Source: Pyricularia pennisetigena (taxonomy: Eukaryota > Ascomycota > Sordariomycetes > Magnaporthales > Pyriculariaceae). Taken from it: a DNA stretch of 64,000 nucleotides. The translations under genes were made by a program, and so were the position numbers. The stretch lies in contig NC_043740.1 in NCBI RefSeq assembly GCF_004337985.1, positions 1,779,200 to 1,843,199 on the forward strand, given 5' to 3'. The notes beneath the pieces were generated by a model. It was not told where the DNA came from and did no database searches. It saw only the letters and a program-made list of their open reading frames with translations. Shown one piece after another: positions 34,994 to 45,176 of this stretch (its first letter is position 1; each line of letters opens with the position of its first letter).

Positions 34994-35174
34994 TCTCTCA
35001 GGTGTCTAGACCAAGATGTGTTTACTATACGTTGGCATTGCTGCCCTGATATTTAGATATCCAACCTGCCCATCTAATTTTGTTATCCCAACACTCTCCG
35101 GAACCAACGCGCATCTGCCGCGCCTAGCTCCTGAATTCGAGGTCGCCGGGGGACGTCGAGCCGAAAACAGCGAA

Positions 35175-36902
35175 ATGCTCCTACCGTTGACGCATAGCGT
35201 CACGGCTGCAGCAGGGTCAGTTCTCGTGTCTGCCTCGGTGGCGGCAGCACAGAATGTGGTGCCTTTTGTCAACCCGGCTGTGCCCACAGGCGTTCCAATA
35301 CCCGGCAACTACAGCGGTGCGCTCCGGCCTCGCGTGCATTTCACGCCACCGCAGCATTTCATGAACGATCCGAACGGCATGTTCAGGGACGCAAACGGTG
35401 TGTGGCATGTCTACTATCAATACAACCCGACAGGCCTGGTCGCAGGAAACCAGCATTGGGGCCATGCCACAAGCCAAGACCTCTATCACTGGAACAACCA
35501 GAAAATCGCCATCTTCCCTCCCGATGAGAATATTTTCGCATATTCGGGTAGCATAGTCGTCGATGTCAACAATACATCAAAACTCTTCCCCCCCGGGAAG
35601 AAGGACGGAGTTGTCGCCATTTTAACACTGGCTCAGTACATGGAAGACGGGACCGCTGGTCCTCAAACCCAAGCCCTAGCCTACTCGATGGATGGCGGGT
35701 TCACATTCGAGTACTATGATAAAAACCCAGTCATCGCAGGCACCAGCAGCCAGTTCCGGGATCCCAAAGTCTTCTGGTACCAGCCGCCTCCGGGCTCACG
35801 GTTTATGGATGGTTACTGGGTCATGGCTGTTGCCTACTCTCAGGAATTTGCCGTCGGCATATACACCAGTCCCAACCTACGAGAATGGACGCCCAGGTCA
35901 AACTTCACCAACCGGGGACTGCTGGGGACCCAATACGAATGCCCAGGGATTGTCAAGATGCCCATAAGGGACGGCGTTGGCGGCCCGGTTGTCGGCGAAG
36001 CATACGTCCTCGTCGTATCGGTGCAGCCCGGTGCACCACTGGGAGGTTCCGTAACCCAGTATTTCCCCGGCACATTCAACGGCACACACTTTTCCTCTTT
36101 CGACCACGCTACCCGCCTCACCGACTTTGCCAAGGACAACTATGCAGCCCAATACTTTGAGGGCCTGCCATCAAATATGAATGCAGTCAACATGGGATGG
36201 GCCAGCAACTGGGCGTACGCACAGCTGACACCAACCGGTCAGCTCGAGGGCTGGCGGGGTGGCCTTACCCTGCCGCGATCAAACTACCTGACAAAGGCCC
36301 CAAGGATCGGCTGGACCATGGTCGACGAACCATATAACCTGGCACCCGTGCTCGCTCCCGATCCCAACGACGAAGACTGCGAGCTGGCAGAGGCCGACTC
36401 GAAATCCCTCGATATGACTGCCTGGAACTCGGGGGCGTTCCTGATCGACGTGGTTGTCACGGGCCTCGAGCTCAGAAAGCTCCAGCCCGACGCGTCTCTC
36501 AACTTTACTCTATCAGCCCCTGGGAATTCGACTGAGTCACTCAAGTTTGGCATGTTCTTTGCGGGAGACATGCCCTTCTTCATAGACCGGAGTCGCGCCC
36601 GAAGCCTGTTTGAAGACAACGTCTTTTTCACCGACAAATTCTCCACCGCCGACGTTTGGGATACCAGGCCAGACTCAAGGTGGACGTTGAGGGCAATCAT
36701 CGACAGATCGATAGCGGAGTTCTTTGTGGATGAGGGGATACACTCGGCAACTTGCTTGATATTTCCCAGTCAATTGCTATCAGTGCTGGGTGTGCAAAGC
36801 GGCGGGCTGAATACAGGGGCAAAGGTCACCCTTTCAGTCAAGCCGCTTCAAGATACTTGGGTGCGAAATGTGCGGGCACCTAGCCGTTATGACAAACGAT
36901 AA
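35175..36902 (+). CDS. secreted GH32 beta-fructofuranosidase (invertase/fructanase)
   Basis: Hydrolyses terminal fructose from sucrose or fructans. From ATG 35175 the protein is 575 aa and starts with a hydrophobic signal peptide (MLLPLTHSVTAAAGSVLVSA...AAAQ). The frame extends in phase to an ATG at 35016 (628 aa), but that extension lacks signal-peptide character. Catalytic motifs of the five-bladed propeller are present: MNDPNG with nucleophile Asp65 (HFMNDPNGMF), QFRDPKVF (transition-state stabiliser) and YECPG (acid/base Glu). The C-terminal beta-sandwich includes RSIAEFFVDEG. N-glycosylation sequons occur (NNTS, NGTH). No intron is needed. Specificity for sucrose, inulin or levan cannot be read from sequence. 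Confidence 0.93.
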   Translation: MLLPLTHSVTAAAGSVLVSASVAAAQNVVPFVNPAVPTGVPIPGNYSGALRPRVHFTPPQHFMNDPNGMFRDANGVWHVYYQYNPTGLVAGNQHWGHATSQDLYHWNNQKIAIFPPDENIFAYSGSIVVDVNNTSKLFPPGKKDGVVAILTLAQYMEDGTAGPQTQALAYSMDGGFTFEYYDKNPVIAGTSSQFRDPKVFWYQPPPGSRFMDGYWVMAVAYSQEFAVGIYTSPNLREWTPRSNFTNRGLLGTQYECPGIVKMPIRDGVGGPVVGEAYVLVVSVQPGAPLGGSVTQYFPGTFNGTHFSSFDHATRLTDFAKDNYAAQYFEGLPSNMNAVNMGWASNWAYAQLTPTGQLEGWRGGLTLPRSNYLTKAPRIGWTMVDEPYNLAPVLAPDPNDEDCELAEADSKSLDMTAWNSGAFLIDVVVTGLELRKLQPDASLNFTLSAPGNSTESLKFGMFFAGDMPFFIDRSRARSLFEDNVFFTDKFSTADVWDTRPDSRWTLRAIIDRSIAEFFVDEGIHSATCLIFPSQLLSVLGVQSGGLNTGAKVTLSVKPLQDTWVRNVRAPSRYDKR

Positions 36903-38648
36903 CGATCCACGATGAAGTTTTTATGTTCGTGACGGTTGCGAATATTGAGTAGTGATTGCATGTGGCATAGCTGAGTACATTTTAATGTTTTCACACTTGT
37001 CTTATACTGTCAGGAGTGCAGTGTGGCTACTTATTATAACGTCGTCGAACATTGATCTTCACGTGCTAAACGGCTTCTACTTCGTCATTGTCAGGTCCGA
37101 GCCTACCCTGTTCAACGCCCATGACTGGTACAACCTGCTATTGATAGAAATAGCAGAATGGCTCCTTGGCCGTGTCCATGATCTCTCAAATGGCGATTGA
37201 TGATCCTTCTATTGACTCTCGAGTATCTTTTGCCAGGTTTTCTTTTCCTGCTACCCACTGTTCCTTACGAACAGCGACATTGGCCGCCGTGCAAGCGAAG
37301 TTGGTGGGCTTTCGATGGTCGCCCTTTCCCCGTCGCTCATTTTTCGTCACACTCTCGAGCTCATCCATCTCCCTCGTGGTGATTGTCAATCTCAAGGGTG
37401 TCTGGAGGTTCATGAGTGTCCCGAGGCTGATCCTCGAGGAACTACAAGACGGCTTCTGGTGTGCTGGCCCTCTTGATATTTTTGAAGGTCAGGGGCTATG
37501 TTCAAAAAAAGTATGGCACTGGTGCGGTGGCAATGTGCAGCCATGCATCTACGGAGCAATTCTCCGCAGCCGTATCGTACTCCACACGCACAATGTGATG
37601 GCGGGCCATTTATAATGGCTAGCCAAGAGTCCTATCACGCCTGGCCGCGGCATATTTCCATATTGGTTGAGTAGGACACATGTCTCTCAGGGACTAGCAA
37701 GCCGAAAAGAGCAGATCTTGAGCCTCTTTGTCTGCCGCTAGTTCGATGTAAACGCGGGCCGAACATGGCTTGTAAGGATGGCTTCAGCCAGTTTTCTTCA
37801 TTTCGCGGCCAGATTTTGGGCGTTAGACACTTTCTATGAGGCTTTGCCTTTTGTTTTGGCAGACGAGGCCATCCCAAAGGCTGTAGCTGACTAGCTACGG
37901 CATTCTGACAGATGCTGGCGGGTTTCTTTTTTTTTTTTTTTTTTTTTAAGCAACCCCCTGTGTCACTGCACCAAGTGCTGCATAGTACTGGGAGGTCTTC
38001 GCCGGCCAAACTACTCTCTACCTTAGGGCTTGCCGAGCCAAGAGGTGAGTACCTGATTGTTGTTGTCGCAGTGAAGATTCCTGCCGTTTTCTGTACGGGG
38101 TGCTGGTAGCCCAGCCGGAGAAAGAACCCCGAGAAAGGGGCTGCGGTCAGATCAAACTCTCAGAGAGTATTTGGTCCGGTTCTAGACCTAAATTCCAGTC
38201 TGTTTTGGTTATTGATGGGACCCCGATGCAGAGCCATATGTCACATAAAGACTGAAATGATGTACGACTAGCCAGCCGTTCCTGTTTCTTTTTTTTTTTT
38301 CAGGCTGTGCTCCTGAGCGACGGAAAAGAGGAGCGTCAGGAGCCCCACGGGCGGCCATCTACGGGACGGGGCGATGTAAACATTGAAATATAGGCCGGGA
38401 CAGAGCTCCAGCCGACGGTGCCGTCGGTGGTAACGAGGATGTCACCGTGGGGGGCGAGGATATAGTCAGACCATATAGGGGCAGCATCATCCCGGAGACG
38501 CTACAAGATACGAAAGTCCCGCGGGCAGACGTATCGGCAGTCGCGGATAAGACGAAGAGGAATAACATGGGAGACATACTCGGAAGGACTTGGGCTGCCT
38601 CTAAACAGGGACTGACTTCTTATTTTTATTCAGTGCTGTGGATAGATG
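36903..38648. other. intergenic region without a recognised gene
   Basis: About 1.7 kb between converging genes. Open frames at about 37166-37615 (+) and 37186-37413 (-) overlap and show no family resemblance. A 21-nt T tract lies at 37927-37947. Confidence 0.45.
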
Positions 38649-40113
38649 TCATTTCGATTTCAACTTCTCCTGCACCGCCTTCCCAAACCCTCCCAGCGAG
38701 AGCGAAAACATGTCCTTGAGATCGCCAGCCAGTGCCTCGGGCCTCTCGGTTGCGGGAAAGTGGCCACCTCTCTCATGCGCCCTCTCGAAAACAACTGGTC
38801 CCAGGGTCCTCCCAGAAGAGATGAGGACACCCATGTCGCGCGGGAAGGACGAGAGACCCAGCGGCACGGCTCCGTTCCACCTCTTGGACTCCTTGATGCC
38901 CCCGCTCTCCTCGCCGAATCCATCCTCCCCCAGCGTGTCCTCGTAGTAGATGCACACGCTGGCGGCCGGGCCCGGGCGGGAGAAGACGTACAGCGAGGCC
39001 CAGGTGAGGACCTCGTCGTCGGTCCAGCTGTAGTCGTCGTCACTCCAACTGACCAGTTTCTCGTACTGCCACGCCAGCAGCGCGACAGGGCTGTCGGCGA
39101 GGGCGAAGCCGATGGTCGCAGGCTTTGTTGACTGTTGCAGGTTGTAGCCCATGCCCCTTTTCACGAGTTTCTTGACGTTTGCCAGCATGGCCTTCTCGGA
39201 TGCGGTGTGCGGGGTGAGCAGTGCACGAAGGTACAGAATGGGGTGCCGGAGCAGGGTAGGGGGGTCTGCGAGGATCATGTTGATGTGTGAGGCGAGGACG
39301 TTTTCTGGATACAGTAGGCCCAGGGCCCGAGTGATCCTGTAACCCCAATCACCACCTTGGGTGACTTTTGCAGGGGCAAGTCGCGGTCATGGGCAGTGAG
39401 GATCAGCCAAGCTGTTCCAGGCATGTGTACAAACTTGAAAAAAAAAAAAGAAAAAAAAAGAAAAAAAAAGAAGGAAAAAAAGTAACTCACTCACCATACT
39501 TGCCGTAGCCGAGCCGTAGCATCAGCTTGTGTGCTGCCTCGGCGTACTTTCTGCCGTTAAAGCCAGGCTTGGTGACATGTTCAGAGAAGCCAAAGTTGGG
39601 ATGAGATGGTGCTACGACATGGAAAGATGGCTCTCCCACATTTTGGGATGTGAGTAATGGGAGCAGTTTCCTGACTTCCCAGAAGCCACCGGGCCCTGAT
39701 TATTGAATCTGAGACATGTTAGCCAGTGGGACAGCAGAGTAGTAATTACTAAAAAGTAACTGAGGGGAAAGAAAAAAAAACGACTTACACCCGTGACAGA
39801 ACAATAGCGGAATTGCATTCTCATCCTGGCTCCGCTGGTGAACAAAATGCATCTCGATGCTGCCAAACCCATCGACGTCGACGCTGGTCGCGAACTGAGG
39901 AATCTTGTTGAGTTCCGCCTCTGCCGCGCGCCAGTCGAATGTTTCCTTCCAGCGTGCCACGAGGCGCCTCACGTCCGCCTGGGAGCTTCCGCGTTCCCAA
40001 TCGTCGGAGAAGGCTGTTTCCGGCGGTAAGGACGCGGCATACAGTTTGGCTTTGAGCTTAGCAAGCTCATCCTCGGGCACTGCCATCTTGAAAGGTTGGA
40101 TTTCTGACGTCAT
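38649..40113 (-). CDS. epoxide hydrolase, alpha/beta-hydrolase family
   Basis: Microsomal-type epoxide hydrolase, opening epoxides to diols. Exons 39789-40113, 39495-39695 and 38649-39364 code 413 aa. The N-terminal EHN domain covers residues 1-105 ([20 protein letters not shown]). The oxyanion motif HGWPG (residues 107-111) spans the first junction. Nucleophile Asp181 lies in VTQGGDWGY just after the second junction. The [20 protein letters not shown] lid-edge segment and catalytic His377 in [13 protein letters not shown] are typical. No signal peptide or membrane anchor is evident. Intron 2 is almost pure pyrimidine on the coding strand. A 46-nt homopolymer (40122-40167) ends 8 nt upstream of the start codon. 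The substrate is unknown; detoxification or secondary metabolism are both possible. Confidence 0.95.
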
Positions 40114-40120
40114 TCTGGCC

Positions 40121-40121
<1 letters not shown>

Positions 40122-40167
<46 letters not shown>
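40122..40167. repeat. poly(T) tract, 46 nt
   Basis: Longest homopolymer in the window. On the coding strand of the epoxide hydrolase gene it is A46 placed 8 nt before the ATG. Confidence 0.95.
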
Positions 40168-40168
<1 letters not shown>

Positions 40169-40805
40169 AGTGTTTAATATGCAAGAGGCGAAAGCAGAAG
40201 CACGGTTTGTTATGTACCCTGTACGTAGGTTCGCTGTACATATAAGGAGAATGCGGACGGATTTCAAGTCGTAATATCAAGCTGCAAGTGTTGATTACAA
40301 ATTGCCCTGCTCGCAGCAAGCTCGGTCTCCGAACTGAGTGTAACAAAGTGTGCTTGCTTTTTTTGGAAGCCAAGTGGTATACCTACCAATCTAAGCCAAA
40401 GGAAAGCATGTCAGAGCATCCATCAAGGCTAGTTTGTGCAGAGACCAAGTAATCCAGCACAAGATAGACTCATCCGCAGTCCTGAATTGTGCTTGCTTGA
40501 TGATTAGTACTTAGCCCAAGTTGCTGCCAAGAATAAGCACATAAGGTGCACACACATATCCACTGCAAGATACCAAATTTGGGCTTGGATGCGGGGGTTG
40601 CAGGGGGTTATTGTATAAAGAGGTTTGCAGCAAAGGAAAAAGTAGTAGGACAGATCGAATTGACCAGAGCCCGCCTTTTGTCGCTTTGTTGTGCACTGAG
40701 TTGCAATTTCACCAGTGTCGATATATGGTGCTCCCAAGTCAAACTCATGACACACGTTCCTGTCGACTCTCTTAATCCTCGAGCATGTACTGTGACCCCC
40801 ATTCA
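40168..40805. other. intergenic region, nothing recognised
   Basis: Between the epoxide hydrolase promoter side and the 3' end of the CCDC25/JLP2 gene. No supported gene. Confidence 0.5.
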
Positions 40806-42025
40806 TTACATAAAGTCATCCTCCCAGTCCTCGGATCTGTTCTGGTTGCTCGATGCCTCCATGTTCTCTTCGGCAAAGATGTCATCGTAGGCGTGGTCCT
40901 TTTGGTACTTCTTTTCCTTCCTCTCCCTCGCGATCCTAGCCTCTTCCTTTTTCTGTGGCCGCCATGCAAATCTATGTCAGCATCAAGAGACTGGCTGGCT
41001 AGCTGGCCAAGCGCAGCTACAAGAAGCGCTTGGTGGTGATGACAACTGACCCTCTCTTGCATTGCAGCTTGTTGTCCCTTCCGGAGCTCTTTGAGGTGAT
41101 CTTCTTTCTCCTGCCTCAAATCCGGGTGCTTTTCGACTTTGGTCTTGTTAAGCCTGTTCACGATGGGGTTCTCCCGCTGCGGGACCAAGACTCTCTTAAC
41201 CTGTGTCACAGTACGTCAAAGCTCAATATTGTGATCGCAGTCTCCGACAGCTGTCCCTGGCATGTATGTATACGCACCTTCTTTTGGTCCTTGAATCCGA
41301 CCTGTCCAACAGCCATGCTCCCGTCCTTGTGAAGGTTTGACCAAGGCGTATAGATGATGGTAACATTGTCCTTTTTGTTTCCTTCATGACGCGACATATA
41401 TAGGTCAGGCAGGTTGCGCGAGGTTAAGTGAAGGAAAAATGGGCACCTGTCTGCCAACCTCAAAACATACCCTCGATCGAATTCGCCTTGGTCAACTGTG
41501 CCAGGTCTGTTACAAGAGCTTCTGGGATCTTGTCCCAGGTCTCACCCTCGCGCAGCCGCAAGTAGATGTGAGCACTTGAGAGCTTATCGGCGTGAAACTG
41601 AAAAGCAGGTGGCCGACTGTGAGAATTCCATCCCGTTTTATCTATCTTGCATGGATTTCAAGATTCTGAAGAAAAAAGAAAAAAAAAAAAAAAAAAAAGA
41701 AGAAGAAAAGAATAAAATTGCTCTTACCCTATAGAAACCGGCACCAGTGTGTTCAGAAGCGAACTTCAGTACAAGAACCAAACACACTCAACCCGTGAGC
41801 CGGTGCCCCGCTAAGACACTCTCAGACTCACCAGACATCCTCTTCCCAGCCATGCTTGATGAGGTCCTCATCTAGCAATTTTAAGAAAGATGGCAAGGAT
41901 TAGGATAGAGAACGACTATATTCAAACATGGGTCGGATATAATCGTACGCACTTTCGAATTTGTCTTTGCCCACATAAATATACGCCGAGGGCTCAACGA
42001 CGTTCGAGGTGAAATAATAAACCAT
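40806..42025 (-). CDS. JLP2: CCDC25/Jlp2 family protein (NFACT-R domain)
   Basis: Homologue of human CCDC25 (about 208 aa) and yeast Jlp2. Exons 41953-42025, 41832-41871, a single base at 41728, 41471-41597, 41278-41381, 41051-41200 and 40806-40952 code 213 aa. The NFACT-R domain covers residues 1-115: MVYYFTSNVVEPSAYIYVGK, NEDLIKHGWEEDVW, FHADKLSSAHIYLRLREGE, ANSIEG, VTIIYTPWSNLHKDGSMAVG. A charged, probably coiled-coil tail ends SEDWEDDFM. The one-base exon is forced by the codon for Trp in DVWFH: the donor after TG and the acceptor before TTT leave one G missing, supplied by AG-G-GTAAGA at 41728. Human CCDC25 has been described as a membrane sensor of extracellular DNA. The fungal role is unknown, and NFACT-R relatives act on ribosome and tRNA surfaces. 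Confidence 0.9.
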
Positions 42026-42422
42026 GGCTGCGACAGTCGTCAAAGTAAGGACAAATCTCGTCTGGCTAGCTGACTTAAAGTTCTATAGAATTTAATGAGA
42101 TACTTGTACTCAAACCCGAATTTTTCTTTTGCCTGAGAGCCTGGAATTATTGATACAGAATCATGAGAAAGCCTTGATGGATTTCGGAGGATAAATTCAG
42201 CCTGAACAAGTGACAACTGCACACGCACTGTGCATATTTGGAAGACCAGAAGCTGGGTGGGTCATAGTGGAACCCATGTTCATTTGCCATTGGACAGGAC
42301 CCTGCGCGGTTTGAATCTCCAAATTTTTGGCGACGTGAAAGTAAAGACCCAAGTGATACATACCTTGAGGCAAAGACAAGCTCGACCGAGAAGGCTAAAG
42401 CTAAAACCTAAAGCCCAAGGGG

Positions 42423-42455
<33 letters not shown>

Positions 42456-42571
42456 CGGCGTTTGGGCGCCTCGACTCAATTGTCCCAAAGGAATAACATC
42501 TGATCACAGTACGAGGGCATTCACCAGCTCGGATCGACTCGACAGCAGTGCCGCCGCCGCTGCTGCAAACA
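42026..42571. promoter_or_regulatory. divergent promoter region of JLP2 and uL3m
   Basis: About 550 bp between divergent start codons, with a 29-nt A tract at 42423-42451. No specific site recognised. Confidence 0.5.
42423..42451. repeat. poly(A) tract, 29 nt
   Basis: Uninterrupted A run ending 120 nt upstream of the uL3m start codon. Confidence 0.9.
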
Positions 42572-43738
42572 ATGGCGCCCAGGCTGCCGTCCCGGTGCTG
42601 GTCGGCCTGCCACCTCCAGCAGCGGACATCCCAACTCCTCCTCCCACATCTCGAGACGGCTGCCCTGAGGAGACCAACGATTAGCCCATTGGCCGGCCCT
42701 TCATCATCATCCTCACACCTCCTGCTGCCCCGAACGACGACCCGCGGTGTCAAGTATGGCTGGAGCAACACCCTCCCCAAGCGCGGCTCCAAGGCCACAC
42801 GGTTCAACCAGGTGACGGCTGGCCTGCCCGCACCCACGGCCGGTCCTGCGGCCGCCCTCAAGCGCAAGGAGAACACGACGCCCGTGCGCGCCGGCGTCAT
42901 CGCCATCAAGAAGGGCATGACGGCCCTTTTCACCCGCCGCGGCACCCGCATCCCCTGCACCGTCCTGCAGCTGGACTCGGTCCAGGTTCTGCTCAACAAG
43001 ACCCGCGAGAACGCCGGCTACTTCGCCGTCCAGGTCGGCGCCGTCCCCAAGCGGCCCTCCACCGCCCTCGCCCCCCAGCTGGGCTACTTTGAGGCCAAGG
43101 GCGTCGAGCCAAAGCAGCACGTCGCCGAGTTCCGCGTCCGCAACGAACAGGGCCTGCTGCCCGTCGGCGTCCAGCTCCAGCCTGACTGGTTTCACGTCGG
43201 ACAGTGGGTCGACGTGCGAGGCACGAGCCGCGGCATGGGTTTCGAAGGTGGCATGAAGAGGCACGGCTTCAGCGGCCAGAACAAGTCGCACGGTAACTCG
43301 CTCAACCATCGCACGGGCGGTTCCGTCGGTCCCTCGCAGGGCAGTGGTTCCAGGGTCCACCCGGGCAAGAAGATGCCCGGTCGCATGGGAGGGCAGTCGG
43401 CGACGGCCCAGAACCTGTCGGTGCTCAAGGTCGACAACGACCTGGGCATCGTCGTCGTCAAGGGCGCTGTCGCGGGCCCCAAGGGCGGCATTGTCAAGAT
43501 CCAGGATGCTGTCCTGAAGCCGCCACCGCCTGAGAAGTGGATCAGGGAGTCTCTCGAGACGCTGATGAAGCGCCACCCCAACCACGAAGGCTTCTTGGAG
43601 GCTGCCAGGGCCAGGCATCTTGAGCTCAAGGAGGCTAGGCGGACTCACTCTGTCAGGAGGTTGGTGTCGCCAGACCAGCCTAGGAGGAATCGTCTCAAGC
43701 CTGACCCTGCCGTCTGGGGCGAGTTGGCGCAGCTATGA
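42572..43738 (+). CDS. MRPL9: mitochondrial large-subunit ribosomal protein uL3m
   Basis: Universal ribosomal protein L3 of the mitochondrial 54S subunit. It is intronless, 388 aa from ATG 42572; the open frame extends 24 bp upstream only through a GTG. Residues 1-60 are an Arg-rich, acid-poor presequence of mitochondrial type. The L3 core has RAGVIAIKKGMTALFTRRGT, then the conserved KRHGFSGQNKSHGNSLNHRT loop and PGRMGGQSATAQNLSVLKVD, with KGAVAGPKGGIVKI near the end. GC content is clearly higher than in neighbouring genes, so the antisense strand is also open over most of its length. Yeast Mrpl9 is the equivalent protein. Confidence 0.96.
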   Translation: MAPRLPSRCWSACHLQQRTSQLLLPHLETAALRRPTISPLAGPSSSSSHLLLPRTTTRGVKYGWSNTLPKRGSKATRFNQVTAGLPAPTAGPAAALKRKENTTPVRAGVIAIKKGMTALFTRRGTRIPCTVLQLDSVQVLLNKTRENAGYFAVQVGAVPKRPSTALAPQLGYFEAKGVEPKQHVAEFRVRNEQGLLPVGVQLQPDWFHVGQWVDVRGTSRGMGFEGGMKRHGFSGQNKSHGNSLNHRTGGSVGPSQGSGSRVHPGKKMPGRMGGQSATAQNLSVLKVDNDLGIVVVKGAVAGPKGGIVKIQDAVLKPPPPEKWIRESLETLMKRHPNHEGFLEAARARHLELKEARRTHSVRRLVSPDQPRRNRLKPDPAVWGELAQL

Positions 43739-43995
43739 AAAGGAGAGAGAGTTGTTAAAGGTCCAGATATGTATGGTCATGCATAGGCAATGGTGGACCA
43801 TGTATTGTAATATTGTACAGATATATGCAATATTCTTTTTTTTTGTTGTACAAATGCAAAGTTCCCAGACGTGTCCGAGAAAGGTGCTGCCCGTCACGTC
43901 TGGAAGAATAACAAATCGCCGAAAACTGGCGCTGTCTATTTTTGCAGTCCTTCCTTCTCCGCATCCCCTCCTCCCTCGTGAAATCCTTGACCTCC
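43739..43995. other. convergent 3' region of uL3m and COA1
   Basis: 257 bp of presumed 3' untranslated sequence shared by converging genes. Confidence 0.5.
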
Positions 43996-44473
43996 CTACT
44001 TCCTGAACCCCCTCGTCTGCGGCGCATCATCGTCGTCGTCGTCGTAGTAGTTATCCAATCCCTCTCCGATCTGGATACCCTTGAATGGATCACCGTCGAT
44101 GAGCAAGTCGATCTTGGAGCCGTCGTCCCTCTCCAGGCTCCACTCGGTGGTCTCGAACATGGCCCTGGACGAGGGCCGCCTGCTGGTGAAGCGCATGACA
44201 CCCGAGTTCCTGGTGCCCTTGACGGTGAACCAGACGTCGATCTTGCCGTGCATCTGGTTCATCTCGCCCCTGATCCAGGGTATCTGCTGCTTGAAGTAGA
44301 TGTTGTCGCCCAGGTACTCGCGCGCGTCCGGGTGGATCCGCAGGGCGTACAGCGTCGATGCCACCACGGGGCTCGACATCTTTTGGTAGTTGAAGATGGC
44401 AAGGCTGCTGGCGGCCATGAGGACGATGAATATGGGTAGGCTCCGCGACCACCGGTGGCCGATTGTTCGGGGA

Positions 44474-44507
<34 letters not shown>

Positions 44508-44748
44508 CGTGGAGTGTCGCGTGTTAACCAAATTTTATATTCTCCGATCCCCAGTGTTTGTATTCAGACATTGAATTGGTATATAACAACTTACCAGGAA
44601 GCTCCCGATCCGCCCGTCTTTCCATCAACGGGCCATCTCCAAGCTTTGGTGAGCTGGCTGCCCCTCGCCTCTGCACCAGTCCAATTGATTTTGAGACGTT
44701 TGTCCTCAACAATAAGCAGGACCTCCTGCTTGCTATCCTAGAGATCAT
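43996..44748 (-). CDS. COA1: cytochrome c oxidase assembly factor Coa1
   Basis: Inner-membrane protein that, in yeast, binds newly made Cox1 together with Mss51, Cox14 and Shy1 during complex IV assembly. Exons 44595-44748 and 43996-44474 code 210 aa. The first exon is a mitochondrial presequence (MISRIASRRSCLLLRTNVSK...). The second begins DPRTIGHRWSRSLPIFIVLM, with one transmembrane helix at about residues 62-80. A Tim21-like soluble domain follows (YALRIHPDAREYLGDNIYF, GEMNQMHGKIDVWFTVKG). The acidic end is DDDDDDAPQTRGFRK. The intron (44475-44594) ends in A32 followed by G, so its acceptor has a poly(A) tract where a pyrimidine tract is normal. It reads through the conserved junction RELPD/PRTIG without change of phase. 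Confidence 0.93.
44476..44507. repeat. poly(T) tract, 32 nt, abutting the COA1 acceptor
   Basis: On the COA1 coding strand this is A32, separated from exon 2 only by the terminal G of the AG acceptor. Confidence 0.9.
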
Positions 44749-45176
44749 ATTGTCGGGATTTGATGTGGGCGCATTGGGTAAGGAAAGCTCGCCTGTTCGG
44801 TTTGATTATGTGCCTGAAGGTGACCTTGTGCTTGCTCGCTCGCTATGGTCTGTCGTCCGATGCAGCTAAAACAAGTCGAATCGTTTATCGTAACACCAAA
44901 AAGGTCTTATCGGCCTGGTTCTGGACCCACTAGCTGTCAAACGATTGTGGGGCCAGGACTTCGCTTCGTGTAACTGCACGTCATCGCGACTGCACTGCTT
45001 GTTACTGTCTGGACCGAACCCCGAATTTCGCAGTTGGAAAACCCCCCCTCAAAGCTTACCTGCGATTCTACATGCGCTAAAAAAATAATAATAAAAAAAA
45101 AATACGCCCCCCCCCCCAACAGTTGGCTTTGTATATAGTCGTCAAACAACCGAGGGCCTTGTGATTGACAGTCAAA
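44749..45176. promoter_or_regulatory. divergent promoter region of COA1 and the membrane protein
   Basis: 428 bp between divergent start codons. It contains a C10 run near 45109 next to A-rich sequence. No known site recognised. Confidence 0.5.

Larger units (their letters stand above)
33361..35174. other. intergenic region upstream of the GH32 gene, with gap
   Basis: Holds a 139-N gap (34499-34637), a direct repeat of GTACCTGCCT (33930-33939 and 33948-33957), a 14-bp hairpin (34715-34747) and two adjacent palindromes (34961-34993). No coding sequence recognised apart from a possible in-frame extension of GH32 from 35016. Confidence 0.5.

Noticed and set aside
37166..37615. 149-codon plus-strand open frame
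   Set aside because: Overlapped by an equally open minus-strand frame, no recognisable domain and no convincing splice extension.
42713..43648. 311-codon minus-strand open frame opposite uL3m
   Set aside because: GC-rich codon-third bias of the uL3m gene leaves the antisense strand open; the plus strand encodes a clear ribosomal L3.
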